From JAWWOW01 sp033851265 (GTDB lineage: Bacteria; Actinomycetota; Actinomycetes; JAWWOW01), in the NCBI GenBank assembly GCA_033851265.1, contig JAWWOW010000007.1, positions 124,001-188,000 of the forward strand: 64,000 nt of DNA, read 5' to 3'. Below the pieces are notes generated by a model. It was not told the origin of the DNA. It saw nothing but the letters and a program-made list of their open reading frames with translations, and did no database searches. The position numbers and the translations under genes are program-made. Shown here piece after piece: positions 25,113 through 34,238 of the stretch; positions within the stretch are counted from its first letter, which is position 1, and the number at the start of each line of letters is the position of its first letter.

Positions 25113-27077
25113 ATGCGACAGGGGCGGTCCACGCGTGTGAGCCGATGGGCTGTCGTCGTCGGCGTCGGGACTGCGCTGAGCGCGCTGGCGGTACCCGCCC
25201 TCGCGACGAGCGAACTCGCTCGCGCGGACCGGGTCGTCATTGTTGCCGTACCCGGCTTGAACTGGGCGGATCTGTCGTCGGATCGCACACCAAATCTGTG
25301 GCGCTTCGCCACGACCGGGTCGCGCGGCTTGTTGTCAGTGAAAGCCGCTGGGGACCTTGCGCGCTGCGGTGCCGCCATGGCAACTCTTGGGGCGGGCAAT
25401 CGCGCTATTGCGACACCTGCGGTGGAGGCCGCCTGTGCCGCAGCGTCCCCGACACTTTCGCAAGACGATTTCGCTGCACTGCGACGCGCGAACCGTCATA
25501 AGCGTTTTGGCGCGCGACCAGGTGCGCTCGGTGACGCACTAATCAGCCACGGTCTCGACGCGTTTGCGGGTGGCGCGCCCGCGCTGCTGGCGGCTGCGGG
25601 TAGCAGGGACCTGCCGCTCCAGCGGCGACCAGACGCACCTGCAGCCGTCACGGTGGTCGCGGACGTCACCATCTATGGCGTGCAACGCGCGTCTCGCGCT
25701 GATGCGCTTGTTGCTCTTGATAGTCGATTGAGGGACCTGCTGGCACCATCGTCGGGGGTTCTCACCCTCGTTGTCGGTGCCGGTGATGAAGCGCATGGAC
25801 CGCCAGGCCTTCGCGTCGCGATCGCAGCGGGTCCGGGTTTTGGCGGTGGTCGGCTGACCTCGGACTCAACCGGGCGCGCGCCGTACGTCGAACTGATTGA
25901 CGTCGCGCCAACGGTGCTGGCTGCCTTGAACATCCCGATCCCTGACGCTATGGCGGGTACGCCGTGGCGCCGAGCTTCCGGAACCACCTCGGTGTCGGAT
26001 CTGGTCGATGCCGCCGATCACGCCCATGATCGGGGGCAACTCGGCGGCTGGTTGGTTGACCTGCTCGTCGCGCTCGCTGGGGTGGTCACGCTCATCGCGC
26101 TGCTCGCCTTGCGTCGGCCACGACTGCGTCGCGTGGTGGAAGCGGCGTGCTACTTCGTCGCGTCAGTGCCGGTGTCGGCCTATGCGGTGAACCTGTTGCC
26201 GTGGTGGCGCTGGCCTCAAGGAGTGCTCGCCGCCGTTGTCATTGTGGTCGCAGCGGCGCTGGGCGGCAGTGCGTTTGCAATTGCACGACGTCGACCGCCG
26301 TGGGGAGGGCTTGCGGTCGTCGTTGCGACAACAAGCACAGTGCTCGCACTCGACTTTGTATCGGGCAGCCATCTCCAACTTGACGGCCTGCTCGGCGACT
26401 CCACGATCGTCGCCGGGCGTTTCCACGGAGCCGGCAACACCGCGTTCGCTGTATTTGCGACGTCAGTTCTGCTTGTTGCCGGCCTCGTGGCGACGGCAGT
26501 ACGCAATCGCGGGCCGATGATCGCCGCCGCGGTTGCTGGATTGCTCGGCTTGATCGCCGTCGTGATCGATGGCGCACCGGCGTTCGGCGATGACTTCGGC
26601 GGCGTCCTCGCACTCGTCCCCGCGCTTGTTGTGCTGGTTGTTCTCACGCGCGAGCTTCGAGTGGACCGCCGTGTCTGGCTCGCCGCAGCGGCAACGGGGG
26701 TGGCGGCTGCGGCGGCGCTTCTGCTGTATGACCTGGTTGCAGGTGGGGGTCACATCGGGCGCTTCGCAAGCGACAGCGGCGGTGGGATCCGAACGACACT
26801 CGACCGCCGATTGGCAGCGATGCTCGAGTCGTGGCACACATCGGCCTACGTCGTCATGGTCGCGGTGGCGCTGCTGGCCCTCGCCGTATTAGTGCGCCAC
26901 CCGTCGCTACGTGCCGCGACCGCCGAGCGTCCGGCCTTGCGTGGCGGGTTCATTGCCGTGGCCGTCTGTGCCGTCATCGGTGGCGTGCTCAACGATTCCG
27001 GTGCCGTCGTGACCGGTGCCGCCGCTGTCGTCGGCGTCCCGTTGCTCCTCGCCGGCTGTCTCCGAGCTACCCGTTGA
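25113..27077 (+). CDS. Polytopic membrane protein with extracellular alkaline-phosphatase-fold domain
   Basis: A 654-residue protein. After a signal-type helix (about 11-32), residues 35-290 resemble the alkaline phosphatase/sulfatase superfamily core: VVIVAVPGLNWADLSS for the metal-site start and VELIDVAPTVLAALNIPIP for the end. The nucleophile region is not obvious and metal ligands look incomplete, so catalysis is doubtful. The remaining half contains about eight to nine membrane helices. Such proteins are common uncharacterised actinobacterial envelope proteins. The gene is divergent from the protease gene, sharing the repeat ladder region. Its last 171 bases overlap the DedA-like gene on the other strand. 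Confidence 0.85.
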   Translation: MRQGRSTRVSRWAVVVGVGTALSALAVPALATSELARADRVVIVAVPGLNWADLSSDRTPNLWRFATTGSRGLLSVKAAGDLARCGAAMATLGAGNRAIATPAVEAACAAASPTLSQDDFAALRRANRHKRFGARPGALGDALISHGLDAFAGGAPALLAAAGSRDLPLQRRPDAPAAVTVVADVTIYGVQRASRADALVALDSRLRDLLAPSSGVLTLVVGAGDEAHGPPGLRVAIAAGPGFGGGRLTSDSTGRAPYVELIDVAPTVLAALNIPIPDAMAGTPWRRASGTTSVSDLVDAADHAHDRGQLGGWLVDLLVALAGVVTLIALLALRRPRLRRVVEAACYFVASVPVSAYAVNLLPWWRWPQGVLAAVVIVVAAALGGSAFAIARRRPPWGGLAVVVATTSTVLALDFVSGSHLQLDGLLGDSTIVAGRFHGAGNTAFAVFATSVLLVAGLVATAVRNRGPMIAAAVAGLLGLIAVVIDGAPAFGDDFGGVLALVPALVVLVVLTRELRVDRRVWLAAAATGVAAAAALLLYDLVAGGGHIGRFASDSGGGIRTTLDRRLAAMLESWHTSAYVVMVAVALLALAVLVRHPSLRAATAERPALRGGFIAVAVCAVIGGVLNDSGAVVTGAAAVVGVPLLLAGCLRATR

Positions 27078-27755
27078 CTCTGCGCGTTGGGCGTCACGCG
27101 ACGCGCGCCAACCGGCGTACACCATGACGACGACGACGAGGCCGATCGTCACATAGAGGGAGTAGTGCGAGATCTGTTGTGCGACGTGCACCGCTGGATG
27201 TCCGATCGAGTACCCGAGCCCGACCGCAAGCCCGACCCACAGCAGACAGCCGATCGTGTTGCAGATCACGAACTGCCAGAGCGGCAGCCCAGCCGCGCCG
27301 GTGCCGATGTAGAGCAAGACATTCGGGATGGGCTGGAAGTACTGCACGATCAGCGTTAGCCCGCCCCACCGCGCAAGAAAACTCTCGCTCCGCTCGACCC
27401 AGCGCTCATAGCGCGGATTGCGTTGCGTATAGAAAGCGAGCACGCGGTTGCCATATCGCCGCCCGGCCCACCAGTAGAAGACGCTGAAGAAGCCGAGCCC
27501 GAGAACCCCGGCCGCGATGGCGGCAACGAGTGACGCGCGGCCGTCGCGAGCAAATGCCCCGGCCGTCACCATCGACGACGTGGAGCCGCGCAGCATCTCG
27601 AGAAGGACGGGATGGGTGCCGAGCAGCTTGGGGACGAAGGCCAGGGTCACCCAGGCGCGAATGATCCCGACGACGATGCCGCCCACGCAGAGGACGTCGA
27701 GCGCGGATATTCGCCGCCTCGGCTCGACCTCTGCGTCGATCGGATCGTCTCCCAC
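26907..27755 (-). CDS. DedA/SNARE-associated-family membrane protein
   Basis: A 282-residue membrane protein with the DedA landmarks: YWWAGRRYGNRVL, an amphipathic segment ending FLARWGGLTLIVQYFQPIPNVLLYIGTGAAGLPLWQFVI is interrupted by the family's Gly/Pro turn, then further helices to about residue 215. Members help move lipids (undecaprenyl phosphate or phosphatidyl lipids) across the membrane. The last 65 residues are hydrophilic, rich in Asp, Gly, Thr and Glu, and are encoded antisense to the 3' end of the neighbouring gene, a 171-bp tail-to-tail overlap ending in TAG. The tail may be a by-product of the overlap, not a conserved domain. Confidence 0.82.
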   Translation of the reverse strand: MGDDPIDAEVEPRRRISALDVLCVGGIVVGIIRAWVTLAFVPKLLGTHPVLLEMLRGSTSSMVTAGAFARDGRASLVAAIAAGVLGLGFFSVFYWWAGRRYGNRVLAFYTQRNPRYERWVERSESFLARWGGLTLIVQYFQPIPNVLLYIGTGAAGLPLWQFVICNTIGCLLWVGLAVGLGYSIGHPAVHVAQQISHYSLYVTIGLVVVVMVYAGWRASRDAQRAESTGSSETAGEEQRDADDSGGTGHDGTGIVEHATDDGTDGHGNEPATQGRTLGGRGT

Positions 27756-27814
27756 TGCACCAGTCTCTCAGGCATGCGAGAGCATGGACGTTCACAACAA
27801 GGCGGAGGTGGCGG

Positions 27815-28657
27815 GTGCCGACACGTGCACTGGTGCTGGGCGGTGGCGGGCTCGCCGGGATCGCGTGGGAGCTCGGCGTGCTGATGACCCTCGTTGACGC
27901 CGGGATTGACCTGACGAATGCGGACCTCGTCCTTGGCACGTCGGCGGGTTCGGTCGTCGGCTCGGTGATGCGCAGCCCCGAGGAGTTGAAGGCGGCGTAC
28001 GACGCCCAACTGTCGGACGAGCCGGACCACGAGATCGGTACTGAGATCGACCTCATGCAGCTAGCCACCGTGTTCGGTGCGGCCCTGTCGCAAACAACAA
28101 GTCGCGAGGACGCGTGGGCGCGCGTCGCCGCGGCGGCGATGGAAGCCAAGACGGTGCCGGAGGAGAGGCGCCTGAAGGTCATCTCGGAGCGGTTGCCGTC
28201 ACATGACTGGCCTGACTATCCGTTGCGAGTCACCGCGATCGAAGCGCCGTCGGGAACGTTCACGATCTTCGATCGAGATTCCGGCGTGCCGCTCGTGCCC
28301 GCAGTGGCAGCGAGTTGCGCCGTACCCGTCGTGTGGCCCCCGGTCACGATCGACGGCCGCAAGTACATCGATGGGGGGTTGCGTTCAACGACGAACGCCG
28401 ACCTTGCCGAAGGTTACGAACGCGTTCTCGTGATCGCGCCGTTCCCTCCCGTCGAGAGCCCGCTGGGCCCCAGCCTTGCCACCGAACTCGAGCCAGTGGA
28501 GAAGACGGGCCGCGTTGTCGTCGTTGCGCCTGACGCTGCGACCGTCGAGATCTTCGGCCTGAACCCGCTCGATCCGTCAACGCGCAAGCCGTCGGCCATC
28601 GCAGGTCTCGCCGCTGGCGAAGCAGTCGTCGACCAGGTCAAGGAGCTCTGGCTGTAG
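27815..28657 (+). CDS. Patatin-like phospholipase (RssA family)
   Basis: A 280-residue lipid acyl hydrolase. The oxyanion loop LVLGGGGLAG (7-16), nucleophile elbow GTSAG with S43, and the catalytic Asp in YIDGGL (D186) make the Ser-Asp dyad complete. It probably hydrolyses membrane phospholipid or another acyl ester in the cytoplasm. The GTG at 27815 has GGAGG six bases upstream. It is divergent from the DedA-like gene, hinting at a shared role in lipid homeostasis. Confidence 0.92.
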   Translation: MPTRALVLGGGGLAGIAWELGVLMTLVDAGIDLTNADLVLGTSAGSVVGSVMRSPEELKAAYDAQLSDEPDHEIGTEIDLMQLATVFGAALSQTTSREDAWARVAAAAMEAKTVPEERRLKVISERLPSHDWPDYPLRVTAIEAPSGTFTIFDRDSGVPLVPAVAASCAVPVVWPPVTIDGRKYIDGGLRSTTNADLAEGYERVLVIAPFPPVESPLGPSLATELEPVEKTGRVVVVAPDAATVEIFGLNPLDPSTRKPSAIAGLAAGEAVVDQVKELWL

Positions 28658-28729
28658 CAGGAGTGCGATGAGTTTTGCTCGGCCGGGCCGTCGTACTGGC
28701 AACGGACAACGCGAGAGCGAGGGATTCCA

Positions 28730-29296
28730 ATGGCACGGATTGTCGTAACCGAGTTCGTTTCACTCGACGGAGTCATGGAAGCCCCGGGTGGCGGAGAGGA
28801 CTACAAGCACGCAGGCTGGACGTTTGAAATCGAGCGGGGGGACGCGGGCGAGAAGTTCAAGCTCGACGAGACCATGGCCACCGAGGCGCTCTTGCTGGGG
28901 CGAAAGACCTACGAGGGTTTTGCAGCGGCTTGGCCAAAGATGGAAGGTGAATTTGCGGACAAGTTCAACAGCATGCCTAAGTACGTCGTCTCCTCGACGC
29001 TCGAGAACCCCGAATGGAACAACTCGACCGTGCTCAGCGGCGACGTCGTCGACGAGGTGTCGAAACTGCGCAAGCGGCTCGATGGAGACATCGTGGTCCA
29101 CGGCAGTGCGCAACTTGTGCAGACGCTCATCGAGAACGACCTAGTTGACGAGCTTCGCTTGATGGTCTTTCCGGTGGTGCTCGGCAGCGGCAAGCGCTTG
29201 TTCGGCGATACCAGCGATAAGAAGAGCCTAGAGCTGACGAAGTCGGAGACTGTCGGTGACGGCGTCTCCATTCTCGTGTTCAAGCCGACGGGTTGA
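28730..29296 (+). CDS. Dihydrofolate reductase-family protein (RibD C-terminal type)
   Basis: A 188-residue protein of the RibD_C/DHFR-like fold. Markers are VTEFVSLDGVMEAPGG at the N-terminus, LLLGRKTYEGFAAAWP and KYVVSSTL for the NADPH site, and VDELRLMVFPVVLGSGKRLFG near the end. Stand-alone members are abundant in actinobacteria and are probably NADPH-dependent reductases; the substrate is unknown. ATG at 28730 follows GAGGGA. No operon partner is obvious. Confidence 0.9.
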   Translation: MARIVVTEFVSLDGVMEAPGGGEDYKHAGWTFEIERGDAGEKFKLDETMATEALLLGRKTYEGFAAAWPKMEGEFADKFNSMPKYVVSSTLENPEWNNSTVLSGDVVDEVSKLRKRLDGDIVVHGSAQLVQTLIENDLVDELRLMVFPVVLGSGKRLFGDTSDKKSLELTKSETVGDGVSILVFKPTG

Positions 29297-29452
29297 CCCG
29301 GACGCTCGCGCCGCTGGAGGAGCGTGGCTAGGGACGACGCGGCAGGTCAACGTGCCTCGCCGCCCTGACAACCCCAGGTCGGCCCTCAGCGTTAACAACG
29401 AGGAAAGGCCGTTTCGTCGTAGCCTCTTCCGGGTGGGAAGACGGGAGTCGCG

Positions 29453-30628
29453 GTGGTTCGCAGGCTGGCGGTTCTCGGTGCGATTGTCGCTGTAACGGCG
29501 GCTGGGCTCGGCGGCCTGGGAGTCAGTGCCTCGGCTGCTCAGGGCGGCGCGTCGGTGTCGTGGGCCGGCAAGGACTCGGTCATTGGGTTCCAGGCCGACC
29601 CGTTCGACGTTGATCTGACGGTCACCACCCCGAGTGGTCCGACCGCTCCGAACACGAAGGTGGCCCTGAGGTGGCCCTATGACCGCGAGCACCCCGCAGA
29701 TCTCGTGACCTGGTTGTTCGCCGATGGCCGATGGATCACGATGACTGGCGGTGCGGGTGAGACGCAGATTCCCGGTCAGTCCGAAAGTTTTGCACCGGGC
29801 ACAACCAGAACGCTCCACCTGCGTTTCCGGGCGGGCGCCGGAGACTTTGACGAATTTTACCGTGCGCGGCTACAGGCCTTGCCGTTGCGCGCTGACCTGA
29901 TTGCGGTCGACCGCTATGCAGACACGCGATCCGGTGGGCAGCTACTGGCCACGGCGACCTACCCGATGAGGGTGTCGCCGTTGAACATCTCGGCCAGCTG
30001 GCCGAGATCGGTAACGGTCGGACGCAGCTATGTCTTTCGGATGGCGTATCACAACGACGCGGACACTCCTTACACGCGAGTGCAGTTGGCCCTGGCGACG
30101 TTCTCCACCCCTGGCGCGCGCCCGCGCATCGCGACGGCTTGGTCGGAGTCGATCAGTGGTCCCTGGCACTCCACGAGATACAGGGGCTATTCGGAGGACG
30201 ACTACCCATTGCTGGTTTTCGCGCAACTCGCGCTGCTGCCGATGCCGGCGCACGCGGCCAAGGGTTTCTTTGTCCGCCTGACGGTCCTACGCCCGGTGCC
30301 GTCCGGGACTCTCAGCGTCGAGTACGGATTCGGCGGCGAGTCGACCAGGTGGGGTTTCGTCCAGACCGCCACCATGGTGGTCCGCCCGGATGTCTCGAAA
30401 ACCGTGCAATCTCCGTCCGCCGCTCCGGCTATCAGCACAGCAATGCCCGGCGTTCCCGCCATCACGTCACTCTCACCTACCGGTCCGTTGTCGCCGGCGT
30501 CATCATCGTCCCGGTCCCGCAGCAGCGGCTCGCGTATGCCGCTCGTCGCCGGCTTGGCTTTGCTGCTGGTTGCCGCGGTCCGCGTTGCTGTGACACGCAT
30601 TCGCCGCCGAAGGAGCGCCCCTTCATAG
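29453..30628 (+). CDS. Exported protein with C-terminal membrane anchor, unknown function
   Basis: A 391-residue protein with a signal peptide (1-29, cleavage near ASA-AQ), an extracellular region of about 300 residues with beta-rich patterns (for example TTRTLHLRFRAGAGDFDEFYRARLQ is split into strands by Gly), a Ser/Pro-rich stalk (about 325-360) and one hydrophobic anchor (about 361-378) followed by an Arg-rich stop-transfer tail (RIRRRRS). No catalytic motif is seen. Start GTG at 29453. It converges on tetR at 5 bases. Confidence 0.82.
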   Translation: MVRRLAVLGAIVAVTAAGLGGLGVSASAAQGGASVSWAGKDSVIGFQADPFDVDLTVTTPSGPTAPNTKVALRWPYDREHPADLVTWLFADGRWITMTGGAGETQIPGQSESFAPGTTRTLHLRFRAGAGDFDEFYRARLQALPLRADLIAVDRYADTRSGGQLLATATYPMRVSPLNISASWPRSVTVGRSYVFRMAYHNDADTPYTRVQLALATFSTPGARPRIATAWSESISGPWHSTRYRGYSEDDYPLLVFAQLALLPMPAHAAKGFFVRLTVLRPVPSGTLSVEYGFGGESTRWGFVQTATMVVRPDVSKTVQSPSAAPAISTAMPGVPAITSLSPTGPLSPASSSSRSRSSGSRMPLVAGLALLLVAAVRVAVTRIRRRRSAPS

Positions 30629-30633
30629 TGTTG

Positions 30634-31260
30634 CTAAGGGAGGGTGGCGAGCAGGGACTCCAAGCCGTATTCGAAGACCTCGGCGAAATCCATCTCGGTG
30701 GAAAGCGCGCGCACGAGCTCGGGATCGTCTGGGTGGTCGGTCCATAGCGTCGCTTCGGTTGTTTGCCTGACCGGTCCGCGGTTCGTGGTGCGTTCCAGGA
30801 CGACGGACGCGATCACGTGCGCTTGCAGCGCCCGAATGATCAGCGCAGCCTCGCTGCCCCGAATGTCGACAGCGGCCAGTTCGCGTGCCAACGCTGCTTG
30901 CACGGGCTGAAACAAGGCCGGCGTGCGTGACCGCTCGTGCGCAAGACCGACGAGGTGGGGGCGGGCGATCAACTTTCGCCGCAGCGAGCGCGCCAGTGAC
31001 GCAATACGCGAGCGAGGTGTGCGGCCGCTGGCCTTGACGTGCCCCATGTCGTCGACGATTCGGTCGACCAGCAAATCGAGCAATGCGTCCCGGTTGCCGA
31101 CGTGCCAGTAGATCGCGGTCACGGCAGCGCCGAGTTCGTCAGCCAGCCGGCGCATGGTGAGTGCGGCTGCGCCGTACTCCTCGACCAGCCGCAGTGCGGT
31201 GTCGACGACGAACTCTTGCGTAAGCGGGCGGCGTTCGCTCGCTGTCGCGGTGCTGGTCAC
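30634..31260 (-). CDS. TetR-family transcriptional regulator of the amidohydrolase operon
   Basis: A 208-residue repressor. The N-terminal helix-turn-helix is LTMRRLADELGAAVTAIYWH (about 34-53), followed by an all-helical ligand-binding domain typical of TetR_C. I start at GTG 31260, which overlaps the upstream amidohydrolase stop as GTGA; a longer reading exists but would lie inside that gene. It is the last gene of a five-gene leftward operon whose promoter holds a 17-bp palindrome (35515-35531), so it probably represses its own operon and is released by a pathway metabolite. Confidence 0.9.
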   Translation of the reverse strand: MTSTATASERRPLTQEFVVDTALRLVEEYGAAALTMRRLADELGAAVTAIYWHVGNRDALLDLLVDRIVDDMGHVKASGRTPRSRIASLARSLRRKLIARPHLVGLAHERSRTPALFQPVQAALARELAAVDIRGSEAALIIRALQAHVIASVVLERTTNRGPVRQTTEATLWTDHPDDPELVRALSTEMDFAEVFEYGLESLLATLP

Positions 31261-32531
31261 CCGACGGGAGCCAGGGGGAAGTCGTTGCCCGTCAGCCAGT
31301 GCCGGCCGACAGCCTTGTGACCGGCCCACATGGCAACTGCTGCGGCGTCGTCGGTTTGACCCAGCGACGCGGGTGTCACGTTGATGCGCTCGGCGTGCGG
31401 TCGTAGCGTCTCGAGGTCGAAGCCGTAGGTCTCGGCGGCCGCTTCGCCGATCAGTCGACGGGTCTCGTCGATCGGCACGTCGTGGTAGGTCTTCGCCAGC
31501 CACTCCCGCGACTTCGGCCAGGTGCCTTCGGGGTGCGGGAAGTCGTTGCCCCAGTGCATGTTGTCGATGCCGATCTCGTAGCGCATACCGACCTCACGGC
31601 GCTTCGTGTTCGACGAGCCGATGAAGATGTTGCGGTCGAAGATTTCGCTCGGCGCCATCGTCACGCCGAGGTCACCGAGCTTCTCGGCGCCCTTGTGCCC
31701 GAGGTAGAGGCGGTCCCAGAACCACAGCAAGTTCGGAACCCACCAGCAGCCCGCTTCGGTGACGCCGAACCTCAGCTGCGGGAAACGCTCGAAAACGCCG
31801 GACCAGAGCATGAACCACATCGGCCGTGCCGGCCACCAAACGACTTCGCTCACGTAGATGCCGAGGTGCTCGTCGTAGGAGTCCTTATCGGCGGGGCCGG
31901 AGTGCGTGACGATCGGCATCTCGAGCTCCTGGCACAACGACCAGACCGGGTCGTAGCGCCGGTCGTGGTACGGCGCTTGGTTCATCCACATCGCGGGGAT
32001 CATCACGGCGCGGAGCCCCGACTCGTAGGACCGGTTGATCTCCGCCAGCACATCGTCGGTGTCAGCTGTGATCTGCACGAGGGCTGCGCCACGACGACGC
32101 TCCGGGCTGTCGCTGCACAACTCAGCGAGCCAGCGGTTGTGTGCGCGCGCCCCCGCTAGCCCGAGCACCGGATCCAAGTCGCCGGACAAACCAAGTCCGA
32201 CGCCGAACGGTGCGCACGTCCGACTCTCCACGGCATCCGCATCCGGGAAGATGACCTCGGCGGTGATGCCGTCGTTGTCCATCTCCTTGTTGCGGCGCTC
32301 CGCGTCCCAGCCGCCCTCGAGACCTTCCTCGTTCTCCTCGTACCACTTCTTCGCGAATTCTTCGCTGCTCGTGCCCATGCGGTGGATTTCTTCCGCGATG
32401 TTCTCGCGGTCCTTGAGGAAGTCGTCGAAGGCCGGCCAGTACTGCTTCTCCAAGTAGTCGCGGTACAGCTCGGTCGGCAGACCGGCGTGGGCGTCCGCAG
32501 AGATGACGATGTATGGGTCGGTGGATGACAT
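31257..32531 (-). CDS. Amidohydrolase-family (amidohydrolase 2) enzyme, copy 1 of 3
   Basis: A 424-residue metal-dependent TIM-barrel protein. Expected metal-site segments are ISADAHAGLP (D13 and H15, a DxH in place of HxH), IVTHSGP on strand 5, GVTEAGCWWVP on strand 6, where a Glu replaces the usual His, and GNDFPHPEG with the catalytic Asp on strand 8. This superfamily includes ACMSD-type and resorcylate-type decarboxylases and hydrolases of cyclic amides or diketides. It lies 12 bases after the dehydrogenase gene and overlaps tetR by 4 bases. Two relatives at 34.2 and 55.6 kb resemble each other more than this one. Confidence 0.88.
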   Translation of the reverse strand: MSSTDPYIVISADAHAGLPTELYRDYLEKQYWPAFDDFLKDRENIAEEIHRMGTSSEEFAKKWYEENEEGLEGGWDAERRNKEMDNDGITAEVIFPDADAVESRTCAPFGVGLGLSGDLDPVLGLAGARAHNRWLAELCSDSPERRRGAALVQITADTDDVLAEINRSYESGLRAVMIPAMWMNQAPYHDRRYDPVWSLCQELEMPIVTHSGPADKDSYDEHLGIYVSEVVWWPARPMWFMLWSGVFERFPQLRFGVTEAGCWWVPNLLWFWDRLYLGHKGAEKLGDLGVTMAPSEIFDRNIFIGSSNTKRREVGMRYEIGIDNMHWGNDFPHPEGTWPKSREWLAKTYHDVPIDETRRLIGEAAAETYGFDLETLRPHAERINVTPASLGQTDDAAAVAMWAGHKAVGRHWLTGNDFPLAPVG

Positions 32532-32543
32532 GACGCGTCCTTC

Positions 32544-33425
32544 TCAGCCGGGTACGGCGCGGAGATAGTCGGGGTTTTCGCGCTTGAGGATGGATTCGGT
32601 ACGTGCGCGCACCTGGTCGTCGGAGCGCTCGTTGTCTGGGTGGATCCAGAACGTGCCGGCGTACAACGCCTCGACGACACGCTCGGCGACTTCCTCGACC
32701 GGTGTGTAGGCGACCTCCACACCAGCCGCCTTCATCATCTGTTCCATCTCGTCATACGTGATGTACGGCGTCTGCCGCGGGCGCTCTTTCGCGAACTCCT
32801 CAGGTCGCGATCGCCACGACTCGAACAGCCCGGTGCGCAGCATGTGCGGACCGGGGAAGAGCACCGATGCGCTGACCTTGTCGCTGGCGTCTTGCAACTG
32901 CCCGTACAAGCATTCCGTGATCGTGACGACGGCGGCCTTCGTCGCGGCGTACTGCGGCGTGCTCGGCAAGGGATAGAGCCCGCCGTTGCCCGACGACGTG
33001 TTGACGATGTGGCCTTCGTCGCCTTGGGCGAGGATCGTCGGCACGAACGCGTTGATGCCGTGGATGACGCCCCACACGTTGACGGCGAGTGCCCATCGCC
33101 AGTCGTTGACCTCGTGTTCCCAGATCGGGCCTTCGGCGCCGGCCCCGATCCCCGCGTTGTTGCACACGACGTGAACCGCGCCGTACGCCTGCAGCGCCTT
33201 GTCGCGGAGCGCCTGTACGGATTCGAGGCTCGTCACGTCGGTCACGACACCGGTCACGTCATGGCCCTCGTCGCGCAGGTCGGCGACGGTGGCTTCGAGT
33301 GGCTCGGCTTGTACGTCGGCGAGCGCGACCTTCATACCCTCCTGCGCGAACCGTCGCCCGAGCGCACGACCGAGACCGCCGGCACCACCGGTGACGACGG
33401 CGACGCGGCCGGCCAGTGTCTGCAT
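32544..33425 (-). CDS. Short-chain dehydrogenase/reductase
   Basis: A 293-residue NAD(P)-dependent oxidoreductase with the cofactor loop TGGAGGLGRALG, NNAGIG, and the catalytic pair in TPQYAATKAAV (YxxxK), preceded by a serine in NTSSGN. The N-terminus is MQTLAGRVAVVTGG. Start ATG at 33425 overlaps the upstream stop by one base (TGATG), so it is translationally coupled to the decarboxylase-like gene. It probably interconverts a hydroxyl and a keto group in the same pathway; a beta-keto product would suit the adjacent acetoacetate-decarboxylase-like enzyme. Confidence 0.92.
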   Translation of the reverse strand: MQTLAGRVAVVTGGAGGLGRALGRRFAQEGMKVALADVQAEPLEATVADLRDEGHDVTGVVTDVTSLESVQALRDKALQAYGAVHVVCNNAGIGAGAEGPIWEHEVNDWRWALAVNVWGVIHGINAFVPTILAQGDEGHIVNTSSGNGGLYPLPSTPQYAATKAAVVTITECLYGQLQDASDKVSASVLFPGPHMLRTGLFESWRSRPEEFAKERPRQTPYITYDEMEQMMKAAGVEVAYTPVEEVAERVVEALYAGTFWIHPDNERSDDQVRARTESILKRENPDYLRAVPG

Positions 33426-34207
33426 CAGTCGGAGCCCACGGGGGAGAGGTCGTCGTAGCGCTGATGGACGTACGGCGCGAGCCACTCGCCTGGCACGTGC
33501 GTCACGATCTCGCCGGTCTGTGAACTGCTGCGCTCCGCAATCTCGATCGACCGGATGTTGAGCACCGGCAGGTCGACGACGGGGTCGAAGCGCGACTCAC
33601 GCAGGATGATGTCGCTCTCGATGCCTTCGACGCTGCGCGTCTTCTCCGCGCGGCGGCAGTAGACGAGGGATGGCTCGGCGTCGAAGCCCTTGCCGTCGGG
33701 TGCGGGCAAGAACTTGAAGTAGAAGCTCGTGCGGGTGCGATCTGGAGTCAGCTCGAGTGGACCGGTGACTCGCCCGTTGATCTCGACGATGGTGGTGCCC
33801 ATGCGCGCGAAGTACGCGTGCACCTGGTCGCCTTCGCGCGTCAGCACGACCTGCGACAGCTTCTTCGGTTCGCCGAACGTCTCGCGCCCACCGACCACGG
33901 CCTGCTCGGTCGTCATTGGCATGAGTAGGGCGTAGTCACCCTCGGTGCCTTCATGCGTGGCCATGACGGAGAACGTGCCGGCACCGAATGTCGGGAGACC
34001 CTTGCCGACGTCGACGGTGGCGATCGTCAACCGGACGAGCGCCTCGTCAGCGGGCTTCAGCGGTGGCGGGAGAACCGCTGCGACGGCCTCCGGGTCGGTC
34101 TCGTAGATGGCGACGAGTGTCGTCGCCCACGTTTCGACCGAGGTTGCTTGCACCTCGCGGTTGCGCAGTTCCTCGGGCGTGCGAGCGCCGTACCGGATCT
34201 TCCCCAT
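33425..34207 (-). CDS. Acetoacetate decarboxylase-like protein
   Basis: A 260-residue member of the acetoacetate decarboxylase superfamily. The active-site motif ETFGEPKKLSQVV supplies two adjacent lysines, K115 and K116, the same positions as the Schiff-base lysine and its partner in the Clostridium acetobutylicum enzyme. Family relatives decarboxylate beta-keto acids or carry out aldol/retro-aldol chemistry via an imine. The ATG at 34207 has AAGGAG 6 bases upstream; a longer reading lacks such a site. It sits between amidohydrolase copy 2 (31-base gap) and the dehydrogenase (1-base overlap), within the tetR-controlled operon. Confidence 0.88.
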   Translation of the reverse strand: MGKIRYGARTPEELRNREVQATSVETWATTLVAIYETDPEAVAAVLPPPLKPADEALVRLTIATVDVGKGLPTFGAGTFSVMATHEGTEGDYALLMPMTTEQAVVGGRETFGEPKKLSQVVLTREGDQVHAYFARMGTTIVEINGRVTGPLELTPDRTRTSFYFKFLPAPDGKGFDAEPSLVYCRRAEKTRSVEGIESDIILRESRFDPVVDLPVLNIRSIEIAERSSSQTGEIVTHVPGEWLAPYVHQRYDDLSPVGSD

Positions 34208-34238
34208 GCCTGCTCCTTGGTGGGTAACTGGATTGCGG

